A DNA stretch of 38,194 nucleotides, from assembly GCA_947174945.1 (NCBI GenBank), contig CAMWKZ010000025.1, positions 1 through 38,194 of the forward strand, read 5' to 3'. The position numbers were made by a program, and so were the translations under genes. Positions 8,657 through 17,090 of the stretch are shown piece after piece. This DNA is from an uncultured Prevotellaceae bacterium (lineage in GTDB: Bacteria; Bacteroidota; Bacteroidia; Bacteroidales; Bacteroidaceae). Position 1 is the first letter of the stretch. Each line of letters begins with the position of its first letter. The notes beneath the pieces are model-generated. The model saw only the letters and a program-made list of their open reading frames with translations, ran no database searches and was not told the origin of the DNA.

Positions 8657-9748
8657 TTACTCAGCCACACCGAAGCGGTAGATGGTCTTCTGCTTGTACT
8701 GCTCGCCAGGGTTCAGCATCACCGAGGGGAAGTAGGGGCGGTTAGGCGAGTCGGGGAAGTGCTGGCACTCGAAACAGATGGCCGAGCGGCGTGGGAACGT
8801 GGCCCCGTGCTGTCCCTTGTAGCCATCAGCCCAGTTGTCGCTATACACCTGCATACCCGGTTCGGTGGTGTACACCTCCAGCGTGCGCTTGCTCTCAGGC
8901 TCGGTCAGCCGGGCGGCAAAGCTCAGTTCGCCCTCCTCCCGCTTGTTCAGCACGAAGCAGTGGTCATAGCCCGCACCGTTCTTGATTTGCTCGTTGTCGG
9001 CATCAATGTCCTGCCCGACGGGCTTCACCGTGCGGAAGTCAAAGGGCGTGCCAGCCACCTTCAGGATTTCGCCCGTAGGTATGCACGTCTCGTCGATGGG
9101 GATGAAAAAGTCTGCGTTGATTTCCAGCTGCTGCTTCTCGATGGTCGGGGTGGGGTTGGCAATGCCCGTCATGGAGAAGAAGGCGTGGTGGGTCAGGTTG
9201 ATAATGGTCTTCTTGTTCGTGGTGGCGAGGTATTCAATCACCAGCTCGTTCTGGTCGGTGAAGGTGTATTCCACCGTGATGCGGCACTCGCCCGTGAATC
9301 CCTCCTCACCGTAGGCCGATGTGTAGGTCAGTGCCAGTCCGCGCGGGCCCATCTGCTTCGCATCCCACACGCGGGCGTGGAATCCCGTGGGGCCTCCGTG
9401 CAGGGCGTTGGGGCCGTTGTTGATAGCCAGCTGATACTCCTTGCCGTTCAGTGTGAACAGACCCTTGGCAATGCGGTTGCCGTATCGGCCAATGAGGGTC
9501 GAGAGGAAAGGCTCTGGCGAGTTGATGACATCCTCGATGTTGTCGTGGCCCTGAATGACGTTAGCCACCTTGCCGTCCTTGTCGGGCACCATGATGGCCA
9601 CGATGGCACCGCCGTAGTTGGTCACTGCCACCTCATAGCCCTTTCGGTTCTTCAGGATGTATAAATCAGTCTTCTTACCATTCACCGTGGTCTGGAAATC
9701 CTTACGGTTCAGACCACATAAATTAGCGTTTTCGGTTGTGTTAGCCAT
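8657..9748 (-). CDS. galM: Aldose 1-epimerase (galactose mutarotase)
   Basis: A 363-residue mutarotase that interconverts alpha and beta anomers of galactose, supplying alpha-galactose to GalK. Family residues are visible: NGPNALHGGPTGFHARVWD with the first histidine, INLTHHAFFSM with the catalytic histidine, and CFECQHFPDSPN with the catalytic glutamate. No signal peptide is present. It is the first gene of the gal operon, and the 15-bp palindrome in its leader is a likely operator. Confidence 0.94.
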   Translation of the reverse strand: MANTTENANLCGLNRKDFQTTVNGKKTDLYILKNRKGYEVAVTNYGGAIVAIMVPDKDGKVANVIQGHDNIEDVINSPEPFLSTLIGRYGNRIAKGLFTLNGKEYQLAINNGPNALHGGPTGFHARVWDAKQMGPRGLALTYTSAYGEEGFTGECRITVEYTFTDQNELVIEYLATTNKKTIINLTHHAFFSMTGIANPTPTIEKQQLEINADFFIPIDETCIPTGEILKVAGTPFDFRTVKPVGQDIDADNEQIKNGAGYDHCFVLNKREEGELSFAARLTEPESKRTLEVYTTEPGMQVYSDNWADGYKGQHGATFPRRSAICFECQHFPDSPNRPYFPSVMLNPGEQYKQKTIYRFGVAE

Positions 9749-9759
9749 ATCGTTATTGT

Positions 9760-9774
9760 TTTAAGTTACTTAAA
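9760..9774. promoter_or_regulatory. Candidate operator of the gal operon
   Basis: TTTAAGTTACTTAAA is a perfect 15-bp palindrome (7-bp arms around one T) lying between the presumed transcription start (about 9778) and the galM start codon at 9748. Its position just after +1 suits a repressor site. The regulator is not identifiable here. Confidence 0.5.
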
Positions 9775-9782
9775 TCCTTTTG

Positions 9783-9790
9783 CAAAGTAA
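9783..9790 (-). promoter_or_regulatory. Candidate gal operon -7 element
   Basis: The minus strand reads TTACTTTG, one base off TAnnTTTG, about 35 bp upstream of galM. No TTTG is seen at -33. It is the best promoter candidate in the 107-bp gap between galM and folC. Confidence 0.45.
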
Positions 9791-9825
9791 CCTAAAAAAA
9801 ACGAGAATGACGAAAGAAAGAGGGA

Positions 9826-9853
9826 AAAAAACGTCTTCGCGAGTGTTAAAAAC
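9826..9853 (-). terminator. Weak possible terminator after folC
   Basis: Just beyond the folC stop the minus strand has a short GTGTT/AACAC hairpin and, about 13 bases later, a run of seven T. The stem is only 5 bp and the T-tract is not adjacent, so this is a weak call. Confidence 0.3.
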
Positions 9854-9855
9854 AC

Positions 9856-11172
9856 CTAAAGGCATTTCTTTAGGAAGTCGCCGACGACGTAGGAACTACC
9901 GCCAACGAACACGAAGTCGGCCTTGTCGGCACAACTCATGGCGGCTTTATATGCTTCATATACAGAGGGGTAGGACGTTCCCTCCAGCCCATAGCGGCGT
10001 GCCAGCGTCATCAGCACGGGGGCACTGACGGCGCGGTGGCTGTCGGCCTGGGTAAAATAGTAGGTCGCCTCGCGGGGCAGCAGTTCCAGCACACCGTCCA
10101 CGTCCTTGTCGTCGACCATGCCGAAGATGATGTGCATTCGCTGGCACTCGATGCCCTTCAGCTGCTGGCTGATGTACTGCCATCCTGCCACGTTGTGACC
10201 CGTGTCGCACACCACGCGGGGTGCCTGCTGTATGGTCTGCCACCGTCCCCTCAGCCCTGTGTTCTGTGCCACCCTTGCTATGCCGTGCTCCAGCTCGTAG
10301 CGTCCTTTCTCCTTAGTCTCCTCGTCGGGACAGGTGCTGAGGAATCCGCGCTGTGCAAGAGCCTGCAGGGCATAGAACACGGTGTTGAGGTTCTGCTGCT
10401 GGTAGATGCCACCCAAGTCGCCCTTCAGGCTGCCGAAGTGTTGTGTGTAGTGTACCATTCCCCCTTCGGGCAGCACGTCGGCACTGATGACCTCCAGCAC
10501 GTCGTCGGCAAAGACGATGGGTGCGCCCACCTTCTGAGCCTGTTCCTCAAACACGGGGCGCGTCTCGGGATGGCTCTCGCCAATGACTACGGGCACGCCC
10601 GTCTTGATGATGCCTGCCTTCTCGGCGGCTATCTTCGCCAGCGTGTCGCCCAGCAGCTGGGTGTGGTCCATGCTGATGTTGGTGATGACCGACACCTGCG
10701 GGGTGATGACGTTGGTGCAGTCGAGCCGACCGCCCAGTCCTACCTCAATGATGGCGATGTCGACCTTGCATTCCTTAAAATAATGGAGCGCCATAGCCGT
10801 GGTCACCTCAAAGAACGTGGGGTGCAGCGGTTCGAAGAACGGGCGCTCGCGCTCCACGAAGTCGACCACGTAGTGCTCGCTGACGGGGATGCCGTTGATG
10901 CGGATGCGCTCGCGGAAGTCGGCCAGGTGGGGCGACGTGTAGAGACCCACCCTGTAGCCGCACTCCTGCAACACGGAGGCTATGGTGTGCGACACGCTGC
11001 CCTTGCCGTTGGTGCCCGCCACGTGGACGGTGGCATAGGCGTGGTGCGGATGGCCCAGATGTTCGTCCAGTGCCAGCGTGTTGTCAAGCCCCTCCTTGTA
11101 GCCCGATGCGCCTTGGCGCTCGAACATGGGGAGCATGTTGTACAGGTAGTCGCAGGTCTCTTGGTAATTCAT
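9856..11172 (-). CDS. folC: Bifunctional dihydrofolate/folylpolyglutamate synthase
   Basis: A 438-residue Mur-ligase-fold enzyme that adds glutamate to dihydropteroate and to folates using ATP. Visible motifs are the P-loop VAGTNGKGSVSHT, YTSPHLADFRERI, the LGGRLDCTNVI loop, SMDHTQLLG, AAEKAGIIKTGVP and CDTGHNVAGWQ. Length is normal. It has its own promoter at 11195-11202 and follows dnaJ by 50 bp. Together with FolK and PurU elsewhere in the window it belongs to folate metabolism. Confidence 0.95.
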   Translation of the reverse strand: MNYQETCDYLYNMLPMFERQGASGYKEGLDNTLALDEHLGHPHHAYATVHVAGTNGKGSVSHTIASVLQECGYRVGLYTSPHLADFRERIRINGIPVSEHYVVDFVERERPFFEPLHPTFFEVTTAMALHYFKECKVDIAIIEVGLGGRLDCTNVITPQVSVITNISMDHTQLLGDTLAKIAAEKAGIIKTGVPVVIGESHPETRPVFEEQAQKVGAPIVFADDVLEVISADVLPEGGMVHYTQHFGSLKGDLGGIYQQQNLNTVFYALQALAQRGFLSTCPDEETKEKGRYELEHGIARVAQNTGLRGRWQTIQQAPRVVCDTGHNVAGWQYISQQLKGIECQRMHIIFGMVDDKDVDGVLELLPREATYYFTQADSHRAVSAPVLMTLARRYGLEGTSYPSVYEAYKAAMSCADKADFVFVGGSSYVVGDFLKKCL

Positions 11173-11194
11173 TGTCTTGTTTGTTATGATGCTT

Positions 11195-11202
11195 CAAAGG
11201 TA
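11195..11202 (-). promoter_or_regulatory. folC promoter (-7 element)
   Basis: Minus strand TACCTTTG, a full match to TAnnTTTG. It predicts a leader of about 18 nt before folC. The -33 box is not obvious. Confidence 0.6.
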
Positions 11203-11222
11203 GCGTTGCTTGCGCGCTGTCG

Positions 11223-12374
11223 TCAGCTGAAGTAGTTCCTGAACTTCTGGAAGATGCTGCGCTTGGTGTCGGCATCGCCCTTGAAGTTGTCGCTCTGACG
11301 GAACTGCTCAATGGCGGTGCGCTCTTCCTTCGAGAGGGTCTTGGGCACGTAGACGCTGACGTTGACCACGAGGTCGCCGTTGCCGCGTCCGTAGCCCTGC
11401 ACGGCAGGCAGTCCCTTGCCACGCAGTCGCATGGTCTTGCCGGGCTGGGTGCCCGGTTCGAGCTTCACCTTCAGGCGGTTGCCCTCGATGGTGGGAATCT
11501 CCACCTCGCCTCCAAGTGCTGCTGTAGGGAAGTCGAGCAATAGGTTGTATATCAGGTCGTTCTCGTCGCGGACAAAGGTGTCGTTCTCCTCCTCCTCGAT
11601 GAATACCTGTATGTCGCCGCTGATGCCCTTGTGGCGACCAGCGTTGCCCTTGCCCGGGACGTTGACCACCATGCCCTCGGCCACGCCTGCGGGGATTTTG
11701 ATTTCCACCACTTCCTCGCCTTTCTCCACGCCCGTGCCACCGCAGTGCTTGCACTTGTTCTTGATGACCTGGCCTTCGCCACCGCAGGTGGGGCATACGC
11801 CCTGTGTCTGCATCATGCCGAAGATGCTCTGGGTGGTGTGGGTGATGCGCCCCGAGCCGTGACACGTGGGACACTGCTCGCTGGCACTGCCTGCCTCGGC
11901 ACCCGAGCCTTGGCAGTGTGAGCAGGTGATGTCCTTGCGCACCTTGAACTTCTTGGTGACACCGTGGGCTATCTCGTCGAGCGACAGCCTGACCTTCAGG
12001 CGGAGGTCGCTGCCCCGGTGCTGCTGGCGTGCCTGCTGGCCTCTGCCGAAGCCCCCGAAGCCTGCGCGCCCGCCGAAGATGTCGCCGAACATGGAGAAGA
12101 TGTCGTCCATGTTCATCGACGTACCGCTGAAGGGGTCGAATCCGCCTCCGGGTGCGTTGAATCCGAACTGGTCGTACTGCTGACGCTTCTGTGGGTCGTG
12201 CAGCACGTCGTAGGCCTCGGCAGCCTCCTTAAACTTCTCCTCGGCCTCCTTGTTGCCGGGGTTGCGGTCGGGGTGGTATTTGATGGCGATGGTGCGATAC
12301 GCCTTTTTTATCTGGTCTTCTGTGGCGTTTCGTTCCACGCCCAGCACCTCGTAGTAGTCTCTCTTTTGAGCCAT
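11223..12374 (-). CDS. dnaJ: Chaperone DnaJ (Hsp40)
   Basis: A 383-residue type I J-protein, co-chaperone of DnaK. It has the J domain with HPD (34-36), a Gly/Phe-rich linker ([10 protein letters not shown]), four CxxCxGxG zinc repeats ([32 protein letters not shown]) and the C-terminal substrate-binding region. It begins 36 bp after grpE, so the two probably form one operon. dnaK is not in the window. No CIRCE element is seen. Confidence 0.97.
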   Translation of the reverse strand: MAQKRDYYEVLGVERNATEDQIKKAYRTIAIKYHPDRNPGNKEAEEKFKEAAEAYDVLHDPQKRQQYDQFGFNAPGGGFDPFSGTSMNMDDIFSMFGDIFGGRAGFGGFGRGQQARQQHRGSDLRLKVRLSLDEIAHGVTKKFKVRKDITCSHCQGSGAEAGSASEQCPTCHGSGRITHTTQSIFGMMQTQGVCPTCGGEGQVIKNKCKHCGGTGVEKGEEVVEIKIPAGVAEGMVVNVPGKGNAGRHKGISGDIQVFIEEEENDTFVRDENDLIYNLLLDFPTAALGGEVEIPTIEGNRLKVKLEPGTQPGKTMRLRGKGLPAVQGYGRGNGDLVVNVSVYVPKTLSKEERTAIEQFRQSDNFKGDADTKRSIFQKFRNYFS

Positions 12375-12410
12375 TGTTGTCTTTGGGGTTGATGATTATC
12401 GCTTGGGTGG

Positions 12411-12986
12411 CTATTGTCCTACGGCCACCTTGGCGTGGCGTATTACCTTGTCGTTGAGCTGGTAGCCTGTCTGCATACAGTCGATGACCTTGCCTTTCTT
12501 GTCGTCGCCCATGCCCGGCACCATGGCCACTGCCTCGTGCAGGTCGGTGTCGAAGTCGGCGCCCTCGGTGTCAATCTTCTTCACGCCGAGGCTTTCGAGT
12601 GCTTTCATGAACTTGTGGTAGATAAGCTCCATGCCCTCGCGCAGCACCTGCGGGTCGTCGGTCTTCTCGCCGCTGGCGATGGCTCGCTCCATGTCGTCGA
12701 TGACGGGCAGTATGGTGGATACGGCCTTTTCGCCTCCGTTGAGGATAAGCTCGGCCTTTTCCTTGAGTGTGCGCTTGCGGTAGTTGTCAAACTCGGCAGT
12801 CTTGTAGAGCATCTGTGTCTTCAGCTCCTCAATCTCGGCCTGTGCCTTCTCCAAGTCGGTCAGCTCCGGGGCCTCTGTGCCCTCGTCACCCTGAGGGGCT
12901 TCGCTGTCGGTGTTCTCGGTGTCGGCAGCGGGCTGTTGTGGCTCCTGCTGCTGCTCTTCCTGTTCTATCTTTTCTTCTTCGTTCAT
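12411..12986 (-). CDS. grpE: Nucleotide exchange factor GrpE
   Basis: A 191-residue GrpE, which releases ADP from DnaK. The N-terminus is very acidic and Gln/Glu-rich, followed by a long coiled-coil helix (DLEKAQAEIEELKTQMLYK) and the typical EFDNYRKRTLKEKAEL segment, with a beta domain ending in MQTGYQLNDKVIRHAKVAV. I start at the ATG giving MNEEEKIEQ; the frame is open 16 codons further upstream, but that part has no GrpE character. It is transcribed just ahead of dnaJ. Confidence 0.93.
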   Translation of the reverse strand: MNEEEKIEQEEQQQEPQQPAADTENTDSEAPQGDEGTEAPELTDLEKAQAEIEELKTQMLYKTAEFDNYRKRTLKEKAELILNGGEKAVSTILPVIDDMERAIASGEKTDDPQVLREGMELIYHKFMKALESLGVKKIDTEGADFDTDLHEAVAMVPGMGDDKKGKVIDCMQTGYQLNDKVIRHAKVAVGQ

Positions 12987-13035
12987 AGTTGTATTGATTG
13001 GTGTATGGTTAGTACAGCAAATATCGTGCCACACT

Positions 13036-14655
<1,620 letters not shown>

Positions 14656-14683
14656 TTATACCTTATATATTGTTTTGTGGGTG

Positions 14684-14715
14684 CAAAGGTAGTCATTAAA
14701 ACGCAAAAAGCCAAA
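14684..14715 (-). promoter_or_regulatory. Promoter of the ABC-F gene
   Basis: Minus strand TTTG (14715-14712), 20 bp, then TACCTTTG (14691-14684); leader about 30 nt. The -33 box lies inside the left arm of the amidase terminator hairpin. Confidence 0.72.
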
Positions 14716-14732
14716 GAAAACTTTGGCTTTTT
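14705..14732 (-). terminator. Intrinsic terminator of the HU-amidase unit
   Basis: AAAAAGCCAAAG (14705-14716) and CTTTGGCTTTTT (14721-14732) form a perfect 12-bp hairpin with an AAAA loop, directly after the amidase stop codon. In the minus direction the stem ends in a T-run. Confidence 0.85.
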
Positions 14733-14737
14733 TACGC

Positions 14738-15148
14738 TTAGAGGGTGGCATACTCGGCCTCGGCATTGAAGCAGGGGCACGCCTTGCTGACGCTGGGCAG
14801 GTCGCGGTGGCCTGTGATGCGGGCTTCGGGGAACTGGCGGCGCAGCTGAGTAAGTAGCTGGCGCAGGGCGCGGCGCTGGGCCGTGGTGCGCGTGTCGGCG
14901 GGCTGTCCGTCGGGGTTGAGCCCGCCTTCGTAGCACACGCCGATGGAGTGGGCGTTGTGGCCCCGGGCGTGGGCTCCGACCAGTTGCAGGTGGCGCGTCT
15001 GGTAGGTCTGGCCGTCGCGGGTGACGTAGTAGTGGTAGCCCGTGTAGCCGAAGCGGTCGCGGTGGCACCTGATGAGCGCCGTGACCGTGAACGGGCGGTC
15101 ACAGCGCGTGGCGGAGCAGTGGACGACTATCAGAGTAATGCGGCGCAT
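14738..15148 (-). CDS. N-acetylmuramoyl-L-alanine amidase (Amidase_2, phage-type)
   Basis: A 136-residue zinc amidase cleaving the bond between MurNAc and the stem peptide. Zinc-ligand and active-site regions are visible: IVVHCSAT near the start, GHNAHSIGVCYEGG in the middle and ITGHRDLP with KACPCFNAEAEYATL at the end. No signal peptide is seen, which is typical of phage-derived or HU-linked copies. I start at the ATG giving MRRITLIVVHC; an earlier ATG would add 23 unrelated residues that overlap the smalltalk gene. It overlaps that gene by 19 bp in another frame, suggesting coupling. Confidence 0.92.
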   Translation of the reverse strand: MRRITLIVVHCSATRCDRPFTVTALIRCHRDRFGYTGYHYYVTRDGQTYQTRHLQLVGAHARGHNAHSIGVCYEGGLNPDGQPADTRTTAQRRALRQLLTQLRRQFPEARITGHRDLPSVSKACPCFNAEAEYATL

Positions 15149-15231
15149 GACTGTACGAATAGTGATGAACTGACTGCGGTGAGGATGGTCACCAGGAGCT
15201 GGATGAGCTGTTTCCAAGTTTCGCGTTTCAT
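15130..15231 (-). CDS. Smalltalk protein (33 residues)
   Basis: A very short gene, 33 codons, beginning MKRETWKQLIQLLVTILTAV and ending in a serine-rich stretch and SCAALL. It has a basic, tryptophan-containing N-terminus followed by one hydrophobic segment, so it may be membrane-associated. From memory it matches the Bacteroidetes 'smalltalk' family, which sits between a histone-like HU gene and an amidase, exactly as here. It lies 30 bp after the HU-like gene and overlaps the amidase start by 19 bp. The function is unknown to me. Confidence 0.82.
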   Translation of the reverse strand: MKRETWKQLIQLLVTILTAVSSSLFVQSCAALL

Positions 15232-15261
15232 GATGTTACGTTGTTAGGTTGTACGTTGGGT

Positions 15262-15723
15262 TCAGGGTTCGCTTACTTCGACGGTGATGGTCTTGGGGGC
15301 CTTGTAGTCGGTGGCCTCCTCGAAGGTGATGTCGGCCAGCATGGCCACTTGGGCGCGCGTCACGCCGTTCTGCTTCTGCGTGGTGTACTCGGGCTGGAAC
15401 AGGATGCGGGGCGTCAGGGTGGATGCCGTCAGCTTCTCGTGGTCGGTGAAACCGCCCTGCTGGTTCTTGATGCCGCACTTGAAGATGCCCACGTTGTCGA
15501 TGCGCACCTTCTCGCCCAGTGCGATGAAATGGCGCAGGGCGTAGCCCAGCTCGTCGAGCACGGCGATGCAGTCGGAGCGCTTGACCGATGCCTGCGTCTG
15601 GATGAAGTCGGCCAGCTGGCGGGTGTCGATGTGCTTCTTGTTGTACACTGCGTGGGCGTAGTACTTGCCACAGTTCATTGACTTGGGGCTTGTCACTTGC
15701 TTTTTGATAAACTTCTGACTCAT
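15262..15723 (-). CDS. HU-like histone-family DNA-binding protein
   Basis: A 153-residue member of the Bacteroidetes histone-like group, longer than classical HU (about 90). It starts MSQKFIKKQVTSPKSMNCGK, contains DTRQLADFIQTQASVKRSDC and the IALGEKVRIDNVGIFKCG segment typical of the HU arm region, and ends in an acidic tail. It probably binds or bends DNA and may act locally on its own cassette. It is the first gene of HU-smalltalk-amidase, transcribed from a promoter with three 10-bp direct repeats upstream. Confidence 0.88.
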   Translation of the reverse strand: MSQKFIKKQVTSPKSMNCGKYYAHAVYNKKHIDTRQLADFIQTQASVKRSDCIAVLDELGYALRHFIALGEKVRIDNVGIFKCGIKNQQGGFTDHEKLTASTLTPRILFQPEYTTQKQNGVTRAQVAMLADITFEEATDYKAPKTITVEVSEP

Positions 15724-15788
15724 AGTTTGTTGTTTTTAACTGTTAATGAATTGATGAAAGCGGGACCGCGGTGTCCTTTCTCTGTTTG

Positions 15789-15796
15789 CAAAGGTA
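15789..15796 (-). promoter_or_regulatory. Promoter of the HU-like gene (-7 element)
   Basis: Minus strand TACCTTTG, full match to TAnnTTTG, giving a leader of about 60 nt. No TTTG occurs at the -33 position; direct repeats begin there instead, suggesting dependence on an activator. Confidence 0.65.
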
Positions 15797-15816
15797 CTAC
15801 ATTCGGAAAGTGCGTT

Positions 15817-15846
15817 GTCAGTTTCTGTCAGTTTCAGTCAGTTTCG
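15817..15846. repeat. Three 10-bp direct repeats upstream of the HU promoter
   Basis: GTCAGTTTCT, GTCAGTTTCA and GTCAGTTTCG follow one another without gaps at 15817, 15827 and 15837. They are one helical turn apart, so a bound protein would contact one face. They occupy about -34 to -63 relative to the predicted start. Confidence 0.85.
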
Positions 15847-15887
15847 GGTACGATTATGCACGATAATTCCCATTCCAACGGGGTGGG

Positions 15888-16041
15888 GAGCACATCCGCA
15901 GAGGGTGCCGACCGTGTGCGCACCATGCACGGAGCACGTCCGCACCTCATGCCGACCGCATCCGCACCGTGTGCCGAGCACGTCCGCACCATGCACCGAC
16001 CGCATCGGCACCATGCGCGGAGCACGTCGGCACACGGTCAG
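15888..16041. repeat. 22-bp tandem repeat array 2 (7 units)
   Basis: Units start at 15888, 15910, 15932, 15954, 15976, 15998 and 16020, exactly 22 bp apart. Two types alternate: those beginning GAGCACRTC and those beginning GACCG, so there is a 44-bp higher-order period. The shared core is CSGCACCATG, as in array 1. The last, degenerate unit contains the stop codon of the small HTH gene (16038-16040). The array accounts for most of the 314-bp gap between that gene and the HU-like gene, together with the promoter and 10-bp repeats. Confidence 0.92.
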
Positions 16042-16220
16042 TCCACGTCGATGCAAAGTCGGTCGACAAGGAACTGCACCACGTGGGGCGGCATCAGCTT
16101 CATGTTCGGCCTCATGCCCATGCGTTGCAGCTCGGCCTCGTATGGGCGGCACCAGCGAATGAGCGTGCGCACCGAAACGCCCGCCCTCAGCGCCATCTCT
16201 TGTTTCGTCATTGCTCTCAT
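16038..16220 (-). CDS. Small helix-turn-helix protein, DUF4248-like
   Basis: A 60-residue protein. MTKQEMALRAGVSVRTLIRW reads as a helix-turn-helix, followed by a region ending PPHVVQFLVDRLCIDVD. Its size, HTH-like start and position between a primase-like gene and an HU-amidase unit resemble DUF4248 proteins of Bacteroidetes (recollection). It may be the DNA-binding regulator of the cassette. Its ATG overlaps the end of the upstream toprim gene by 4 bp (ATGA), so the two are translationally coupled. Confidence 0.78.
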   Translation of the reverse strand: MRAMTKQEMALRAGVSVRTLIRWCRPYEAELQRMGMRPNMKLMPPHVVQFLVDRLCIDVD

Positions 16221-16954
16221 AGCGTTGGTTGTTTGAATATTAAGTCTACGATGTCAATCTTGGCAGCCTTCTGCGCAGCCGTCGCCCGTTGCTCCAGCAG
16301 GCGGCTGACGGTGACGGGGCGCGGAAAAAGGTCGGAGGCTGCCACGGCCACGTCGTACCAGCGGCGGTACGTGTCGCCCGTCACGTCCGTGTCGGGGAAC
16401 AGCATCACCCGTCTGCCAGCCAGCGGGCGCAGCCGCGCCACGCTCAGCTCGCCCATGCCGCCCGTGGCCAGCCACAGGTACTGCGGGCTGAGAGCCGACA
16501 TGATGACGGCAGTCTTCTCAGCCTCGACCACCGCCACCGTCTTCCACGACTGCCTCTGCAGCAGGTGCAGCCCGAACAGGCAGTGGCCCTCGGCCAGACG
16601 GCCATAGTCCATGCCCGCACGGCGCAGCCGGTAGCTCACCCACGACGGCTGGCGGTCGTGGTCGCGGTGGCAGTCGGCGCGGTAGTACATGATTTTGCCG
16701 TCGTGCGTGCGGTCGTGCTCGTCAATCTGCCAGAAGATGACGCCGCCGTCGCGGCTCATGCCCAGCCGATAGTACAGGGCGGCACGGCACATCTGCTCGC
16801 GCGACAGATAGCCACCGTCTACCAGCGCACGGCAGAACGCCGACTGGCACGACAGCCGCTGCTGCCACATCAGGTGCGGAGCGTGGGGGCCGAACAGCCC
16901 CAGCCGACGGCGCACCGACAGGAATGTATGCTCGAAAATATCGTTTGCCTTCAT
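16217..16954 (-). CDS. Toprim/primase-like protein (DUF6371-like)
   Basis: A 245-residue protein. The N-terminal half is rich in His, Arg and Cys (GVIFWQIDEHDRTHDGKIMYY). The second half looks like a toprim fold: KTVAVVEAEKTAVIMSA with the conserved Glu, then LATGGMGELS, then RRVMLFPDTDVTGDTYRRW with the DxD pair. Such proteins accompany RepA-like ATPases in phage and plasmid replication modules. No zinc-finger or helicase part is seen, so any primase activity is uncertain. It follows the RepA-like gene by 136 bp, separated by a strong GC hairpin. Confidence 0.75.
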   Translation of the reverse strand: MKANDIFEHTFLSVRRRLGLFGPHAPHLMWQQRLSCQSAFCRALVDGGYLSREQMCRAALYYRLGMSRDGGVIFWQIDEHDRTHDGKIMYYRADCHRDHDRQPSWVSYRLRRAGMDYGRLAEGHCLFGLHLLQRQSWKTVAVVEAEKTAVIMSALSPQYLWLATGGMGELSVARLRPLAGRRVMLFPDTDVTGDTYRRWYDVAVAASDLFPRPVTVSRLLEQRATAAQKAAKIDIVDLIFKQPTL

Positions 16955-17025
16955 AGCGTGTTGTTGTTTACGTTGTTTTTGTTTTCGTTAGCGTGTTCAG
17001 CTCTGGTAATATGGGGAAGATGAAC

Positions 17026-17088
17026 CCTCCCCCCTTATATCTATGTCCCCCCTATAAAGGGGGGGACAGATATTATAGGGGGGTGAGG
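17026..17088. repeat. Long imperfect GC-rich inverted repeat
   Basis: TGTCCCCCC (17044-17052) pairs with GGGGGGACA (17060-17068); outside it ATATC pairs with GATAT, and a run of six C (17029-17034) pairs with six G (17078-17083), with small bulges. The hairpin starts 3 bp after the RepA-like stop on the minus strand. It could be a terminator or attenuator ahead of the toprim gene; no T-run follows. The rest of the 16955-17025 gap shows no clear promoter. Confidence 0.8.
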
Positions 17089-17090
17089 AT

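Noticed and set aside
12411..13034. Longer GrpE starting at 13034
   Set aside because: The extra 16 residues lie at the likely promoter region and do not resemble GrpE; the ATG at 12986 gives the usual acidic start.
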